A DNA stretch of 64,000 bases, taken from contig OX463849.1 of NCBI GenBank assembly GCA_949825065.1, positions 744,001 to 808,000 of the forward strand, in the 5' to 3' direction. The translations under genes were made by a program, and so were the position numbers. Source of the DNA: Odontocerum albicorne (taxonomy: Eukaryota > Arthropoda > Insecta > Trichoptera > Odontoceridae). The notes beneath the pieces were generated by a model. It saw nothing but the letters and a program-made list of their open reading frames with translations, did no database searches and was not told the DNA's origin. Position 1 is the first letter of the stretch. Each line of letters begins with the position of its first letter. Positions 33,591 to 45,194 of this stretch are shown here, piece after piece.

Positions 33591-34090
33591 GGCCTCGGCC
33601 ACACAGGAAGGAGCCTCGCTTAATGCTTAGAGCTATGTTGCGAGTTAGGCGACATATCCTAGCGAACCAATGTACCGCATACTATCGCAGTGGCCACACT
33701 TCACGCCACGTTGCATGACGATTAGTCATCGAGTGAACCTCCTAGCGAACAGACGTGTTGGTTAATTTACGAGTATAAGATGGCGGAAGTTTTAATGAAA
33801 GCTGCGTATAAAAGGGAGCCTTTGTGGAACCCATCGAGCAAATTATAGAAAAATGTACCTGTAATAAAATCAATTTGGAATGAAGTTGCACAGAAAGTAA
33901 ATAAAGATGGTAAGTTGTAATAAAATTGGTTAGTTTTGAGAGAGACATCGTGTGTTGACTCAACCGCTCCCAACTGTCAAATGAATTTGTGCGTAGCACT
34001 TTGGTGTGGCCAGGCATGAAGTCACCTAGTATATGAGTCACGTAAAATCTAGCTTAGTACCTAACGAAACATTTTGGTGTGGCCTCGGCC
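33591..34090 (+). mobile_element. PIF/Harbinger-like element, 500 bp
   Basis: The ends GGCCTCGGCCACAC and (inverted) GGCCGAGGCCACAC are flanked by the 3-bp duplication TTA (33588..33590 and 34091..34093), the PIF/Harbinger signature. Inside is a relic MADF-type exon, the companion gene type these elements carry. The transposase is missing. Confidence 0.82.
33780..33909 (+). pseudogene. Relic MADF/Myb-like exon of a PIF/Harbinger element
   Basis: ATG at 33780, then MAEVLMKAAYKREPLWNPSS, KL, a stop, and KNVPVIKSIWNEVAQKVNKD, ending at the donor-like GATGGTAAGT. Spacing of aromatic and LW/IWNEVA residues fits a MADF domain (DNA-binding accessory protein of PIF/Harbinger). The stop at codon 23 breaks it. 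Confidence 0.6.
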
Positions 34091-34204
34091 TTAGGGATTC
34101 ATAACATAAATCCCAATATCCTATAAGCAGACTTATACAGTGCCTCCATATGAGGTGTAAATGGAAGCATACTGAAAAAATGAATACTTAAATCTTTGAT
34201 GCAT

Positions 34205-34395
34205 TTTATTCTCTGAATCACAAGACATCCCTGAATCACAAGACATCCTACTCTTTGAATCACAAGACATCCTACTCTCTGAATCACAAGACATCCCTGA
34301 ATCCACAAAACATCATACTCTCTGAATCACAAGACATCCCTGAATCACAAGACATCATACTCTCTGAATCACAAGACATCCTACTCTCTGAATTA
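34205..34395. repeat. Minisatellite, mixed 18/23-bp units
   Basis: Units of CTGAATCACAAGACATCC with or without an extra TACTCT, about nine in all. Confidence 0.85.
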
Positions 34396-35232
34396 TATAC
34401 TCCTTTGTAACATATGATAACAGTTCACACTTTTCAACGAATTCAATTTAGTACTTTTAACTCTGAAAAATACCAAATTCAAAAGAAATGTAATTCCACC
34501 ACGCTTTATACAATATTAATTTGACAAATAATTATTAGTCAAATTAACATTGTTTACTGTGATGTAGGTGCTTCTAAGTTATCTCATTTGAGTTTTCATT
34601 CAATTTAATATACACTCTAAAAAAATTTATTCCATCAAATTTATAAAAAAGGCTATTTTTTAACAAAAAAATTGGTATATAAGGTCAATTTTTCATCAAG
34701 TAATTATTTTTTATTCTGCTTTTTTTATATTTCTATGTCACAACATTGTATTCTGTGTCTAAATTTAGTATTTCAGGAATTTATTTATTTACATTGTTGT
34801 AATTACGACTTTTGAAATGCGCAAAAACGTACTTATTTTATTAAAACACTTCCCCTTCTGTTACACAAAAATGTTACGTGTTACAAACTTTTCGCTGCGA
34901 TTTTCGTAATCAGCAGGCTCGATTTAGTAAGAATCAGTTAATTTAATCTCTGTTACAGACGAAAAGCTAAAATTGGTTAAATAGTGATAATCGAAGCTAT
35001 TTTAATACAAGAAAGTAAACACAACTAGTCGTCATAAATGAACCGCTGAAGAATCACACAAAAATATACATAATCAAGGTATTGTGGCATGGCGTGGCGT
35101 GACTGCAGGCCGTAGGTGATTTTAAAAAGAAAACGAGGTAAAGAAATAAATTCGCAATATCGCCGTTTACCCGTTGAATGCAAAAACAACATAATTTTGC
35201 CAATGCATCTATTCCCCTCGAGTTCACGATGA
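34396..35232. other. No gene seen
   Basis: AT-rich; nothing recognised. Confidence 0.4.
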
Positions 35233-35350
35233 AGCTTTCGACAGGATTGCACTGGAATTCGAAGTGAGCGTGATTTGAATACATTACTAACAAATATTCA
35301 TATAATAGAGAGGATTGCGTGATCACTTTCAGGCGTTACATTTCACATAA
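35233..35350 (+). repeat. Dispersed repeat shared with 18300..18430
   Basis: Ends TTTCAGGCGTTACATTTCACAT and leads straight into the LINE fragment that follows. Confidence 0.5.
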
Positions 35351-36420
35351 AGGCAAGACTCTCGTCTTCGGCAGTGTTATCGTTGAAGGAAGATGGGTTA
35401 CAGAATTTGATAACTAAACTGTAAGAGAGATGAGAAGAGAAATATCTGAAAATGAATGTTACAAAATGCAAAGTTATGGTGATAGAAAAATGTGAAAGGA
35501 AAAGTAAGCGCAATATGTGGATGAACAATGAAAGGTTGGACCAAGTTGAGGAATTCTGATATTTAGGTACTACTATTAGATGATGGAAGAGTTACGAGAA
35601 ATATCAAACGGCGTGTAGCGATAGGAAGCAAAGTCAATGGCACCCTTAACACTTGCTTCCCTGTGATGGATAGCGAGTGACCAGGACTTATATTTTATTT
35701 GATTATTCGACGTTTTAATACACAATAAAAGGATTTTTATAGCTAATTACAAAAAAATAACCTAGCAGATTTTGCATAATTTTAATTTAAAATATACATT
35801 TTTTACTGGACGCTTAGCGTCCAACGCCGTGGTTGGCGGATTTTTTTAGCACAGTAAGGCAAGTGTTAAATATATACGAGTATACTCGAATCGTTATAAT
35901 TAAAATTTGTTAAGATGGTAGTCTACAACATTATTTAAGTACCATATTTTATATATGGGAGTGAAACGTGGACGTGGAAAATGACTGATAGAAGCTGAAT
36001 AAATGCTGTAGAAATGCGTGCACTGAGAAGAATACATGGGACAATAATGTATGATAGAATACAGAATGACGTGATTAAAGACGAATTAAAACTTAAAGCT
36101 GATGTGTTGATTAAGATGAAGAAGAGCACAGAAGATATGGTTTGGACATGTAGAACTAATAAATGAAGAAAGACGAACGAAACAAATAACATATATCATG
36201 GAAATGTGAGTGAAAGGCGTGTAAGTGGAAGATTATGAATAGTAATAGGATTAAGTGAATATTTTGAAAGAAGGAAATGTACAAAGTCAGAGAGATCGGA
36301 GTAGGTGGATGAGAAGGTGTATGGATGTAAAAAAGGCGAAGAATGTGTGTCGAAATATGAAAGTCTGACGCTCTGAACTCTGTACCTACCCCGACAGGGA
36401 AATAGCGCGATGATATGTAA
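35351..36420 (+). pseudogene. Non-LTR retrotransposon remnant (family P), longest copy, interrupted
   Basis: Plus strand: KMNVTKCKVMVIEKCERKSK and a YLGTTI block, then YGSETWTWKMTDRS, INAVEMRALRRIHGTIMYDR and KADVLIKMKKSTEDMVW. The order is that of a LINE RT C-terminal half with several stops. A TTAA-flanked element (35650..35865) interrupts it. Confidence 0.78.
35650..35865. mobile_element. piggyBac-like MITE nested in the LINE
   Basis: TTAA at 35646..35649 and 35866..35869. The ends CACTTGCTTCCCTGTG and CACAGTAAGGCAAGTG pair as inverted repeats. 216 bp, non-coding. The LINE frame resumes after it. Confidence 0.8.
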
Positions 36421-36639
36421 CATATATACTCGTATATTACAGCTTCCATCACAACACGCTTGTAATATGCAAGTTGCCTTGTTTCTGGGTCTATTTTTAA
36501 TATTTCGACATTATCCAAGTTCCAGCGGACATTTGATTCATATATTTTTTTTGTGTTTTCTGTTTGAAGTCATATATAATATATAAAGGCTATATGTTTT
36601 ACAAATTTTGTTACATTTCATGTGTTTCGTGCTGTGTTT

Positions 36640-36800
36640 TTCGAATTTTGTTAAGTTTCAAGGTATTTTGAGTTACATTGTACGTTTTGTTAAGTTTCAC
36701 GGTATTTTGAGTTATATTGTACGTTTTGCTAAGTTTCACGATATTTTGAGTTATATTGTATTATACGTTTTGTTAAGTTTCACGGTATTTTGAGTTATAT
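36640..36800. repeat. Minisatellite, about 40 bp x 4
   Basis: Units TTGTTAAGTTTCACGGTATT, TTGAGTTATATTGTACGT. Confidence 0.85.
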
Positions 36801-37214
36801 TGTATGTTTTTTATATTTTGATAAATCCCACGCATTTCCTATTCCACGTATTGAATGTATTTCGTGCTTTATGTTTTACAAATTTTGTCAAATTATTTTT
36901 AGTTCATAAAAATGAAGTAAATGGGTTCCTGCATTCGAGTAGGAAAATTAAACAAGCAATCATAATTCCTGACCCTCATTAATGCGGTTATGAAGAGATT
37001 CTCTTGTATTGTAACATAGAACTCTTCATCTTCAGGACAGGACAGCACTGACCATCTGCTGCTGGAACAATTATCCATTTATCTGCATCTAGCAATATTA
37101 TTGACTATTAAATACCTTTACGAGTAGTTGAAATCAAATTATTTTACTATTTTTTATTTGATTTTCTTCACTTGTTTCAATGACCCATAAATTGTTCGTC
37201 AAATAACTTGATTT
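36801..37214. other. No gene seen
   Basis: AT-rich; TACGAGTA at 37119. Confidence 0.4.
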
Positions 37215-37420
37215 TTCTTAAATTTTATAATATACAAGTACTGTATTGTTACACTATAGTTATATACAGTACATCCTGGTGATTTTATGTCCATGTGACA
37301 ATTTCTACCAAACAACCAGTTTAAAAAAAAAAGATATGGGTACCAATGGGAAATGAACCAGTAACCCTTAGTAACAGTTTCATTTCGATACGCCAAGATG
37401 GGCGGCCGCACCACCACACT
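37215..37420 (-). mobile_element. SINE family 1
   Basis: The minus-strand head has CCGCCCATCTTGGCGTATCG and GGTTACTGGTTCATTTCCC. The tail has GTTTGGTAGAAATTGTCACA and CACCAGGATGTACTG. Confidence 0.7.
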
Positions 37421-37534
37421 ATTATTAATAAATAAATAAATAAATAAATATAGGTTTATAGACAGCAACATAGGATTTACAAAATATATTTAAATAACAC
37501 TTCTAAAACAGATACATTGCAGATAATACATTAA

Positions 37535-37860
37535 ATACAGAAGCTATCAAAAAGTCTGGGCTCATCTAATAACATCCCCTCGGCTAAGATACACCCCACC
37601 AATATAGGGCGAACCCAGTCACGGGGACACCAGATGTTTTTCAGCCCACACCCTTGAACACGTAGAACAAGAATATAAAAAAAACACAGAAAATGAATAG
37701 ATGATAATAAAAAATACATTCAAGAGAGAAGACATTAAAAGGTCCGGGCTTATCCCACAAACATTCCCCCGGCCGAGATATACCCCACCAATGTAGGGCG
37801 AACCCGACCGCAAGGGCATCGGGGGGCTTCCATCCCACACCCCCGCATATCTAGATTAAA
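37535..37860 (-). repeat. Tandem pair of LINE-3'-like segments
   Basis: Two diverged copies of about 180 bp on the minus strand, each with GGGTTCGCCCTA(C/T)ATTGGTG, GGGTATATCTCGGCCG-type sequence and a T-rich end. This looks like a LINE 3' UTR, duplicated in tandem. Confidence 0.55.
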
Positions 37861-39540
37861 GAATAAATAAAAAAAAACAAAAACGTATGGCAGAAAACAA
37901 ACTAAAAAGTAAACCCACATATACTACCTCAGGTTAACTATCAGCAAGAACGAAAAAAAGAAAAGCCTCAAAGGAGTCCAAATTTTACAAAATGACAAAT
38001 GGGAAATGAAATAGTTGAGACAACATTGAAATAGTTAGGCAGTAATACATTGAATTATATATATACTCGTAATACTTTTGATATTTTCGTACTTTTGATA
38101 TAGCGTGATTGTTTTATATTACAATACATTAAGTGCTCTGTTTACCATGTTCTCTATCGCTTCGCTTCATTCAATGTCCCTTGCAACTCGCCCATTACAC
38201 ATTGAAACGTAACATAACATTTAGTGTAACAACCGCGCTACATCAAAAGTAACAAAAATACGAGTTCATTCTAATCATACGTATGTGTAATTACTCGTAT
38301 ATTAAATTGATTACTTTTAATTAACATTTCAACTAAGAAATGCCAAAGTTTCATTATTAGAATTCTCACTATCCTAACTTACAACATTAAATTAAAACAA
38401 TTTCAGAAAGCGAAGATCTTTTATTTTGATAAATAAATTTAAAAAAAACCACACCAACGTTCATTCGAATTGCATCCATCCATCTCCCTCGCGAGCGACT
38501 CTCTATTATTAATGATCTAAAAAATGTAAATACCTTTAAACATCCTTAGAAAGACAATCAGCCCCAGCCTATATTAGCGGATTTGCATTATTTCATCTTC
38601 GCGTTCTTAGGATTCGCATTATTAAACACCTTTCCTGAATGCACACCTCAGATCATGCCTGCACAAGGACACCCGTACTTTGCATAAATTAAATCGGCCA
38701 GGACTAAAAGGAAGGGACCTACCTACCTATCTATCTACCTAACCTACCCATTCACTTTTCTCACACTTGGCGCCGAAAGAAACTGTTTTGCATGCCGATT
38801 TTTTATATAATTTTTTTAACTACAGATCTGGAATTCTCGCTTCGGGTTAATCCCGATTCCTTATGCATATGAACCTCGTCCCATTGTCTCTTGAGAACAC
38901 AACGGAATAATTACATCGAGGACTTTACAAGGAGGCGACTCCCTGTATAGAATATTTAGCAGCGAGCAAAGTAAAAGTGATTAAAAATATTTCTTACAGC
39001 CTACGGCACTACCCCTTTGTGTGAAGCATTTTTTTTAGGTAATTGTAAATAGCTTGGGAAAGTGTTCGTTGTCGAAGAGCCTTTTGTTTTTTTTTCAGCG
39101 AGATCTTTAAAATTTGCATATCATCTTCTTGTGTTACTTTTTTTATGTTTTAGAAATGGATTTTGTTGGGAACGCTGTGCGTGTCTTGGCATATATAGAT
39201 AATTGAACGTTTGTGATTTTTTGCAAACATTTTTTGCGATAAATAATAAGTTTGTATTTTTAAGACTGGATGAGAACTTTAACGGAACTTGGATTTGTAA
39301 AACGTCTCGCCCCACTTTAAAATTAATGGTTCATTTTTATTTATTAATATTAACGAACAACGCACATATGGCTATTCTATACAATTTAAATAATTAAACA
39401 TGTTTAAATATTATATAGTAGTGTTAATTTTGTTATATGCTCATTTTAAATAACAGAATTTAAAAAAATATATTTTATAATATCAACCTTTGACAGAATA
39501 CTTCATCTTTTATCCAGGGTTTTGATATGTTTTTTTTTCC
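37861..39540. other. No gene; non-repetitive block at 38561..39000
   Basis: Mostly AT-rich. A microsatellite-like ACCTACCTATCTATCTACC lies near 38720. 38561..39000 has no repeat match in the window and contains TTTGCATAAATTAAATCGG and TTATGCATATGAAC, so it may be conserved non-coding DNA. No exon recognised. Confidence 0.35.
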
Positions 39541-39775
39541 TATTGTACGAGTATAGTATCATATTGCATTACACTTTCTATTGTATATTATCATATTGCA
39601 TTACACTTTCTATTGTATAGTATCATATTGCATTACACTTTCTATTCTATATTATCATACTGCATTACACTTTCTATTGTATAGTATCATATTGCATTAC
39701 ACTTTCTATTGTATAGTATCGTATTGCATTACACTTTCTATTGTATAGTATCATATTGCATTACACTTTCGTTGT
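39541..39775. repeat. Minisatellite from a SINE tail, 32 bp x 7
   Basis: Units TATTGTATAGTATCATATTG, CATTACACTTTC run directly into the tail of the adjacent SINE (39776), whose own end has the same words. The first unit has CGAGTA inserted between TA and TA (39546..39553). Confidence 0.88.
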
Positions 39776-40010
39776 ATAAAATACAACCTGGCGGGTGTAT
39801 TGTTATGTGGTAATATTTTCCAACAAACTTGTAATTTGTTGGAAGAAATCGCTGTACAGCTATAAACCAAATATATCATGTACACAAAACAATGATAATA
39901 AAAAGTTTTTAAACAGGCCTTAAAAGAGTTGGGTTCAAAGTGAATCGAAACCGGTACCTCCGAATCGGAAGACGGGCTTCTTACCAATTGGGCCACAAAG
40001 ATAGTCTAGG
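39776..40010 (-). mobile_element. SINE family 1, full length
   Basis: The minus-strand head has GTGGCCCAATTGGTAAGAAG (box A) and ACCGGTTTCGATTCACTTTG (box B). The body has TACAGCGATTTCTTCC reversed. The tail merges into the minisatellite at its left. Confidence 0.78.
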
Positions 40011-40149
40011 TTAGTGGTTTTAGGTGTTGATTACGAATTGATAAATTATATTTATTAAATAATTGTGTAATTCTTTGACAACATTTATTGGAGAAATCGG
40101 TTAAACAACATAGTCTAGCAATCATATCTCATGGCAATACGCTTCAACA

Positions 40150-40356
40150 TGTCCGCATTAACAATCGGATATACTGTTGAGTGCCATACGTGTCCGCATT
40201 AACAATCGGATATACTGTTGAGTGCCATACTTGTCCGCATTAACAATCGGATATACTGTTGAGTGCCATACGTGTCCGCATTAACAATCAGATATACTGT
40301 TTAGTGCCATACGTGTCCGCATTAACAATCAGATATACTGTTGAGTGCCATACGAA
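40150..40356. repeat. Minisatellite, 42 bp x 5
   Basis: Units TGTCCGCATTAACAATCGGA, TATACTGTTGAGTGCCATACG with few changes. Confidence 0.9.
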
Positions 40357-40369
40357 TAATAAATAATCG

Positions 40370-40640
40370 ATCCTGGAAGAATTGAAAATTGAACAACGTT
40401 TGTCTGTTATGATACAACTGAGAGACCTCAGATACTTCGGTCATATCTCCTAACGTGAAGATGCAATGAAAAGACTGACGATTCGAGGGAAAATAGAAGG
40501 CGAGACAGATTACTAATGCGATGGACAGATCAGGTAAGGAATGTAACCAACAGCTTAGTCCAAGAGAGTTGCGGAGATACTACTGACCGTGAGAAATGCG
40601 ACTATGTCATTCTTGTAAGGTCAATTCGCTCTCGAGATCA
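40370..40640 (+). pseudogene. Non-LTR retrotransposon fragment
   Basis: Plus-strand ILEELKIEQRLSVMIQLRDL, RYFGHIS and TIRGKIEGE resemble the LINE tail following the RT, with several breaks. Similar in type to 22051..22440. Confidence 0.6.
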
Positions 40641-41098
40641 AATCCAATACACACGACGCATCTTCTTTTTTCTTTTCTAAGAATATGTTTATTTTTCTTT
40701 CTTAACACTTTTTTTAACATTTTACATAATCAAATATTAAATGTTAAATTTCATCAATTTAAATAATAATAAATTATACTCACGGTCTAACAAATTATAC
40801 TCACGGTCTAACAAAAAAATATTCCATATGTATTTATACATTTTTTGTAAACATTATTCACACCAACATTCGGTGCAACACGCATTGCAAATTAACTTAG
40901 TAACCTTTTATACGTGATATAAAATCTAAATAGTTGAAAGTGAAAATTATAGAAAAATAAATATATAGAAATAAAATAGAATAAATGCGGAATGAGATAT
41001 TTCCTCGTTTAAGTTTAACTTAAAACAATAAATAGCATTATGAGTGAGAATATCATAAAAATAAATAACTCAGTTTACGTTAACAAAGTTTCGTTTAA

Positions 41099-41793
41099 GG
41101 GAGGTATTCTAGAAATTTGAAAAAAATATTTTATTAGCATATTTTTAAAGTTAAGATCTTTAAAAATATATTCTAAAACGGAAATTTAAAAATTCTTAAT
41201 ATTGACGAAGTTATAGCTATAAATGAGGCAGCAATTACGCCGCACCGAAATGACTCGGACAATAATCTCAAAACTTTAAACGCGTTTTTCTCGAAACTGC
41301 TTTTTCTCGACCTGGTCGACATAAAATCTCAAGTTTTATTCAACCCATTGCCTTTAAATTTAGTACACATCTTTAATAAATATTTTAATATCGTTCCTAC
41401 CTTGACAATTTCGAAATTATTTTTTTTTATTATTTTAAAAAATTTTAATACTTGAAAAAAGGGTAAAAACGTGCAATGACAGCCGCCATTTTACGATTTT
41501 TTTCTCTTTGGTACAAACTATAACGACATCACTTTCTATTAAGAAACTGTGTATAATTTTTGTTTTAATTTTACGAACATGCTTTAATAATGTCGACCAG
41601 CTCACCCCCTTTTTTACGACAAGATATAACAGCTGATAACATCTTGAATTAAAAAAAAAACAAAATTTTTTCTGTACATTCTCAAATCATCAATAAACAA
41701 ACTGTAAAAAATGCATAAGAAAAATGTTTTTAGTTTTTTTTATTAAGTCTGTAAAAACGCCCGAAATTCACGCCTCTAGAATAGAACACCCCC
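41099..41793. mobile_element. TTAA-flanked MITE, 695 bp
   Basis: TTAA at 41095..41098 and 41794..41797; ends GGGAGGTATTCTAGAA and (inverted) GGGGGTGTTCTATTCTAG. No coding. TTAA points to piggyBac-type mobilisation. Confidence 0.7.
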
Positions 41794-41797
41794 TTAA

Positions 41798-42184
41798 AAG
41801 TATTTATTTTTTCTCTAATTATGATTTTCAAAAAACGTCGCGATCAGTTTGAAAATGCCTAGTGGACGGTCTATCGTTTTTCGACCCCATGTGTCTTCAA
41901 GGTGCATTGCGGACTGATGGGTGAGTGATGAGGGTTACCTAGAGATGTATGTTAGATACTGAAGTGGAGAGATGACCAGTGCAAGGGAAGCAACATCGAG
42001 ACAGAACAAATATTGTGCCAGTGTCATCGACCCCCGGGCCCATAGTCCCTCGGGTCCCTACTGAAGGGTGCACCGTAGCTGTAGAGGGCTTTTCAAACCT
42101 TGTGGTACTTTGATTTACTTATTTTCCATAGAAAAACATCTCTTGTCAGAGATAAGCCATTTGAAAAGTATTCGTGTTAACAAC
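41798..42184. other. No gene; GC-richer unclassified stretch
   Basis: 41870..42100 is moderately GC-rich (CGACCCCCGGGCCCATAGTC) without a recognisable frame; it may be old repeat sequence. Confidence 0.35.
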
Positions 42185-42350
42185 CTACGTGGCGTGGCCT
42201 GGTAAGACGCATGTCTTCCATCCCGGATGCTGCGGATTGATTCCCGCTAGAACCAAGATTCTTTTTGAAAATTACTGCAGTTTAGTTTTCATTACATTGC
42301 TTTTACCATATTTCAAGTTAATTGGAAAATTTTGCAGGGTAATATATAAT
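42185..42350 (+). mobile_element. SINE family 1
   Basis: Head GGCGTGGCCTGGTAAGACGC and GCGGATTGATTCCCGCTAG; decayed tail AATTGGAAAATTTTGC. Confidence 0.65.
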
Positions 42351-42449
42351 ACAAAATTAAAAAAAATAATGATATAGTTTACATATAGATTTTTAACAAT
42401 AAAATAGACAGTTTATAGAATATCATTTTGCAGCCAAAAGCTACCTTAA

Positions 42450-43069
42450 CCTTTCCCTTCCTGTGCTAAAAAAATTCGCCCGTTCCGGTGATGTGTATTC
42501 CATACATATCAATACACATGTACAAATGAGCGATTTAAATCGGAAAAATAAGAATATTCATAGCCAATCGCTCAAATTAATTCAATTTGAAGTCAAAAGT
42601 GATAATCATTGAAATTTAATTGCTGAAAACATGAAGAAAAAAAAAACATCGGATGTCGTTCACAAAACGGGCGAAGCGACCACCTCAAATGGATGCCCGA
42701 GAGCTACTGAAGCAAGAGAAGCGAGCGAATTGAGATTCTATTTCTTGCGTTCCCATATACTAAAGTAGAGTGAGATGTGAATAGCTTCGCTTCCTCACCC
42801 ATAGCGTTTTTTTCTTAGAATGAATATACCTACGTCACACGTTTGATTGTATTGGTGAATTTATTCCCGATTTTCACAAAATACTCGTATCTCTGATGTG
42901 GCCGATAAGTGCTAATTATTATTAATATTATATTTTTCATTCAATGCGTAAATGTATTACATGTATGGAGGAATACCTAAAATCTGAACCCAGTATTTAT
43001 TATATTTATAGAGATATTAAAGTTTTTAGAAGCAATGTGCACTAGTTACACATAACAGGACAGGAAGGG
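42450..43069 (+). mobile_element. piggyBac-like non-autonomous element, copy 3
   Basis: TTAA at 42446..42449 and 43070..43073; ends CCTTTCCCTTCCTGTG and CAGGACAGGAAGGG. Close to 18836..19440 throughout. At 42882..42889 it has TACTCGTA where copy 1 has only TG, a clean 6-bp difference. Confidence 0.86.
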
Positions 43070-43252
43070 TTAAGATCGATTTCACTTTTATCTAATAAAT
43101 TTATTGTTTCAAATCAATCCTATAGGGCGATAGGATTGATTTGAAAGTCCTATGACGTGAAATGGTCTGCGTCCTAGTATCAGATATATGGGGAGCATGT
43201 GAACTTTAAGGAAGCACTTAAAGACAATTATATTTAGTAAGTTATCAAAATT

Positions 43253-43335
43253 TATAAGTGGGTTCGAATCCTGCGCTAGAGCGTCCTCGAGTAGAGTTTG
43301 CTCTCTAAAATGACGCAATATAAATTCTCCTTTTT
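43253..43335 (+). mobile_element. SINE family 2 fragment
   Basis: AGTGGGTTCGAATCCTGCGC, then AGTAGAGTTTGCTCTCTAAA and a GCAATATAAATT end. This segment is the likely source of the satellite at 52.3 kb. Confidence 0.6.
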
Positions 43336-43845
43336 ATTATTTCTATATTTTTGTTGTTATTCTTTGTAATCATTCATATTGTAATTGTTTTGATTTTTTT
43401 TTATTGTTTAAGTATTTATTTGGTCTCTTGTTACGTACACATATGGTATACATCACTCACTGTTGTATTTTATGTTATTATTATTGTTATAAGGCATTGT
43501 ATAAAAAAATATTGCCGTATAAATAAATATTACAAATATATCAGAACGGATACAATTTTAATATTTTTGCGTCTATTAGCAGATTCTTTTCATGTTGGTT
43601 TTAAAAAAAAAATTGTGTCTTAGTTGGAAAATTAAAACATTTCATTAGCATAATTATCTCATTTGCGAATGTTTTGCAAGAGAAATTAATTATCGCTTTT
43701 AAACACGCTATAATTCTACGAATTCTTAAAATTCTATTTTATTTTGAACATATTTCAAAAAATTTCAGTATTATTTATTATTTGGTTTATTTATTAGCTT
43801 AATTATGTTACAAAAAAACAACAATATTACTTTTGTAACCTAATT
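43336..43845. other. No gene seen
   Basis: T-rich sequence; open frames are Ile/Phe/Tyr-rich low-complexity. Confidence 0.4.
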
Positions 43846-43849
43846 TTGT

Positions 43850-44233
43850 AACAGCAGAAATGCGAATGCTTAGGTGGTCGGCAGGAGTATCACTAAAAGA
43901 TATAATTAAGAGTTCACGCATTTGTGGTAGCCTGGGGGTCACTGGCATAAACAGTAAGCTGGAAGAGCGACAGCTGAGAGGGTACGGGCACATAAGACGG
44001 AGACCACCAGACCATACGGTAAATCAGGCAATGTCTGTGGATCTTCCTCGACAGCCGCCCAGAGAAAGACCAAAGAACTCCTGGATGATTCAATGCTCCA
44101 AAATCCTGCAGAGAAACGGCCTAGATGAAAGCGACACCCAGAACCGAAGAACATACAGCCTGAGAACGAGAAGAACCGAACCCAACAGCCTACCTAGGCA
44201 ATGAGTTGGGACAGTGCCAGGAAGAAGAAGAAG
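43850..44233 (+). pseudogene. RTE-type retrotransposon 3' end
   Basis: The open frame EMRMLRWSAGVSLKDIIKSS, SLGVTGINSKLEERQLRGYG, HIRRRPPDHTV continues to a Cys-poor basic tail and ends LPRQ at 44204, followed by a GAAGAAGAAGAAG tract. Same family as 24577..25190, which is broken where this is open. 5' truncated. Confidence 0.85.
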
Positions 44234-44254
44234 ACTTTTGTAACCTAATTAAAC

Positions 44255-44435
44255 GACAAAATGAATGAGATCGTGGGTTCGATACCCATTGGTACCCGAA
44301 TTTTGTTTAAAAAGGATTTCAGTTTGTTTTAAACTTATAGCTTGGTTCACATATTTTGGGTTGGCTGGAATAGATTGCCACTTGACAATAACGCCACTAG
44401 GATGTACTATACAAAACTGAAGTTTAACTACATGT
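44255..44435 (+). mobile_element. SINE family 1
   Basis: GATCGTGGGTTCGATACCCA (box B) and tail GGTTGGCTGGAATAGATTGC, CACTTGACAATAACGCCAC. Confidence 0.72.
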
Positions 44436-45190
44436 ATTAAAATGGTAAATAAATCTTGACATTGATTTTCCACTGAAGTTTTCGATGGAAATACTGCCTT
44501 TTGCAGAGGATTTTATATCGCAACTTCAGGGTAAATTCTATGCGCTTTCTTAGGTAATGACCAGGAGACACCGAAACTACCGTCCGTTAAAAAGTTTATC
44601 TATATACGTGTATTTATTTATAACCGCCATATAATGGTATGTTTCCAATAGAAATAAACAACTTGTTTGAGAGAAATGGGAGAATACCTACGGGAACCAG
44701 AAAACGAGAAATATTCTTTCCTTTCTTCACATACAGACAAAATCTACTTGATTCTCGTGGTCGGTGCCGGAAGGTAATATTGTATATGCTAAATGCAAAC
44801 TTCATTAATTAAGCAAAAAACTGGTACATTATAAATGCATTCTAGTAATAAATAATTCTAAGAAATAATTTCTTTAAAAATGTACATGTAAGATGCCTAT
44901 CGTTTGGAGCGCACTATAGCAGGGGCAGTAGAGCGGGCGAGACAGGCCGAGGGCAGGAATGGGGTTGAATGTATTGGGGTCGTTTTTTCACCACTTTTTA
45001 TCCGACAAGATCGCGCCGCAGGTGGGTAAGGGCGAGACGCGGATTTGGGGTATTCGAAAAAGTAATTTTTTTTATTTATTGAAACTCGACAACAAAATAC
45101 GTTTTATCAATATTTATGAATGAACTATTTATTTACACGAAAAAGAGGAAATTCTGCCTCTATTGTTTGGATATACATCGAGATTATTAC
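44436..45190. other. No gene; GC-rich patch
   Basis: 44900..45060 is GC-rich (GAGCGGGCGAGACAGGCCGA) with no recognisable exon. Confidence 0.4.
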
Positions 45191-45194
45191 TGTC

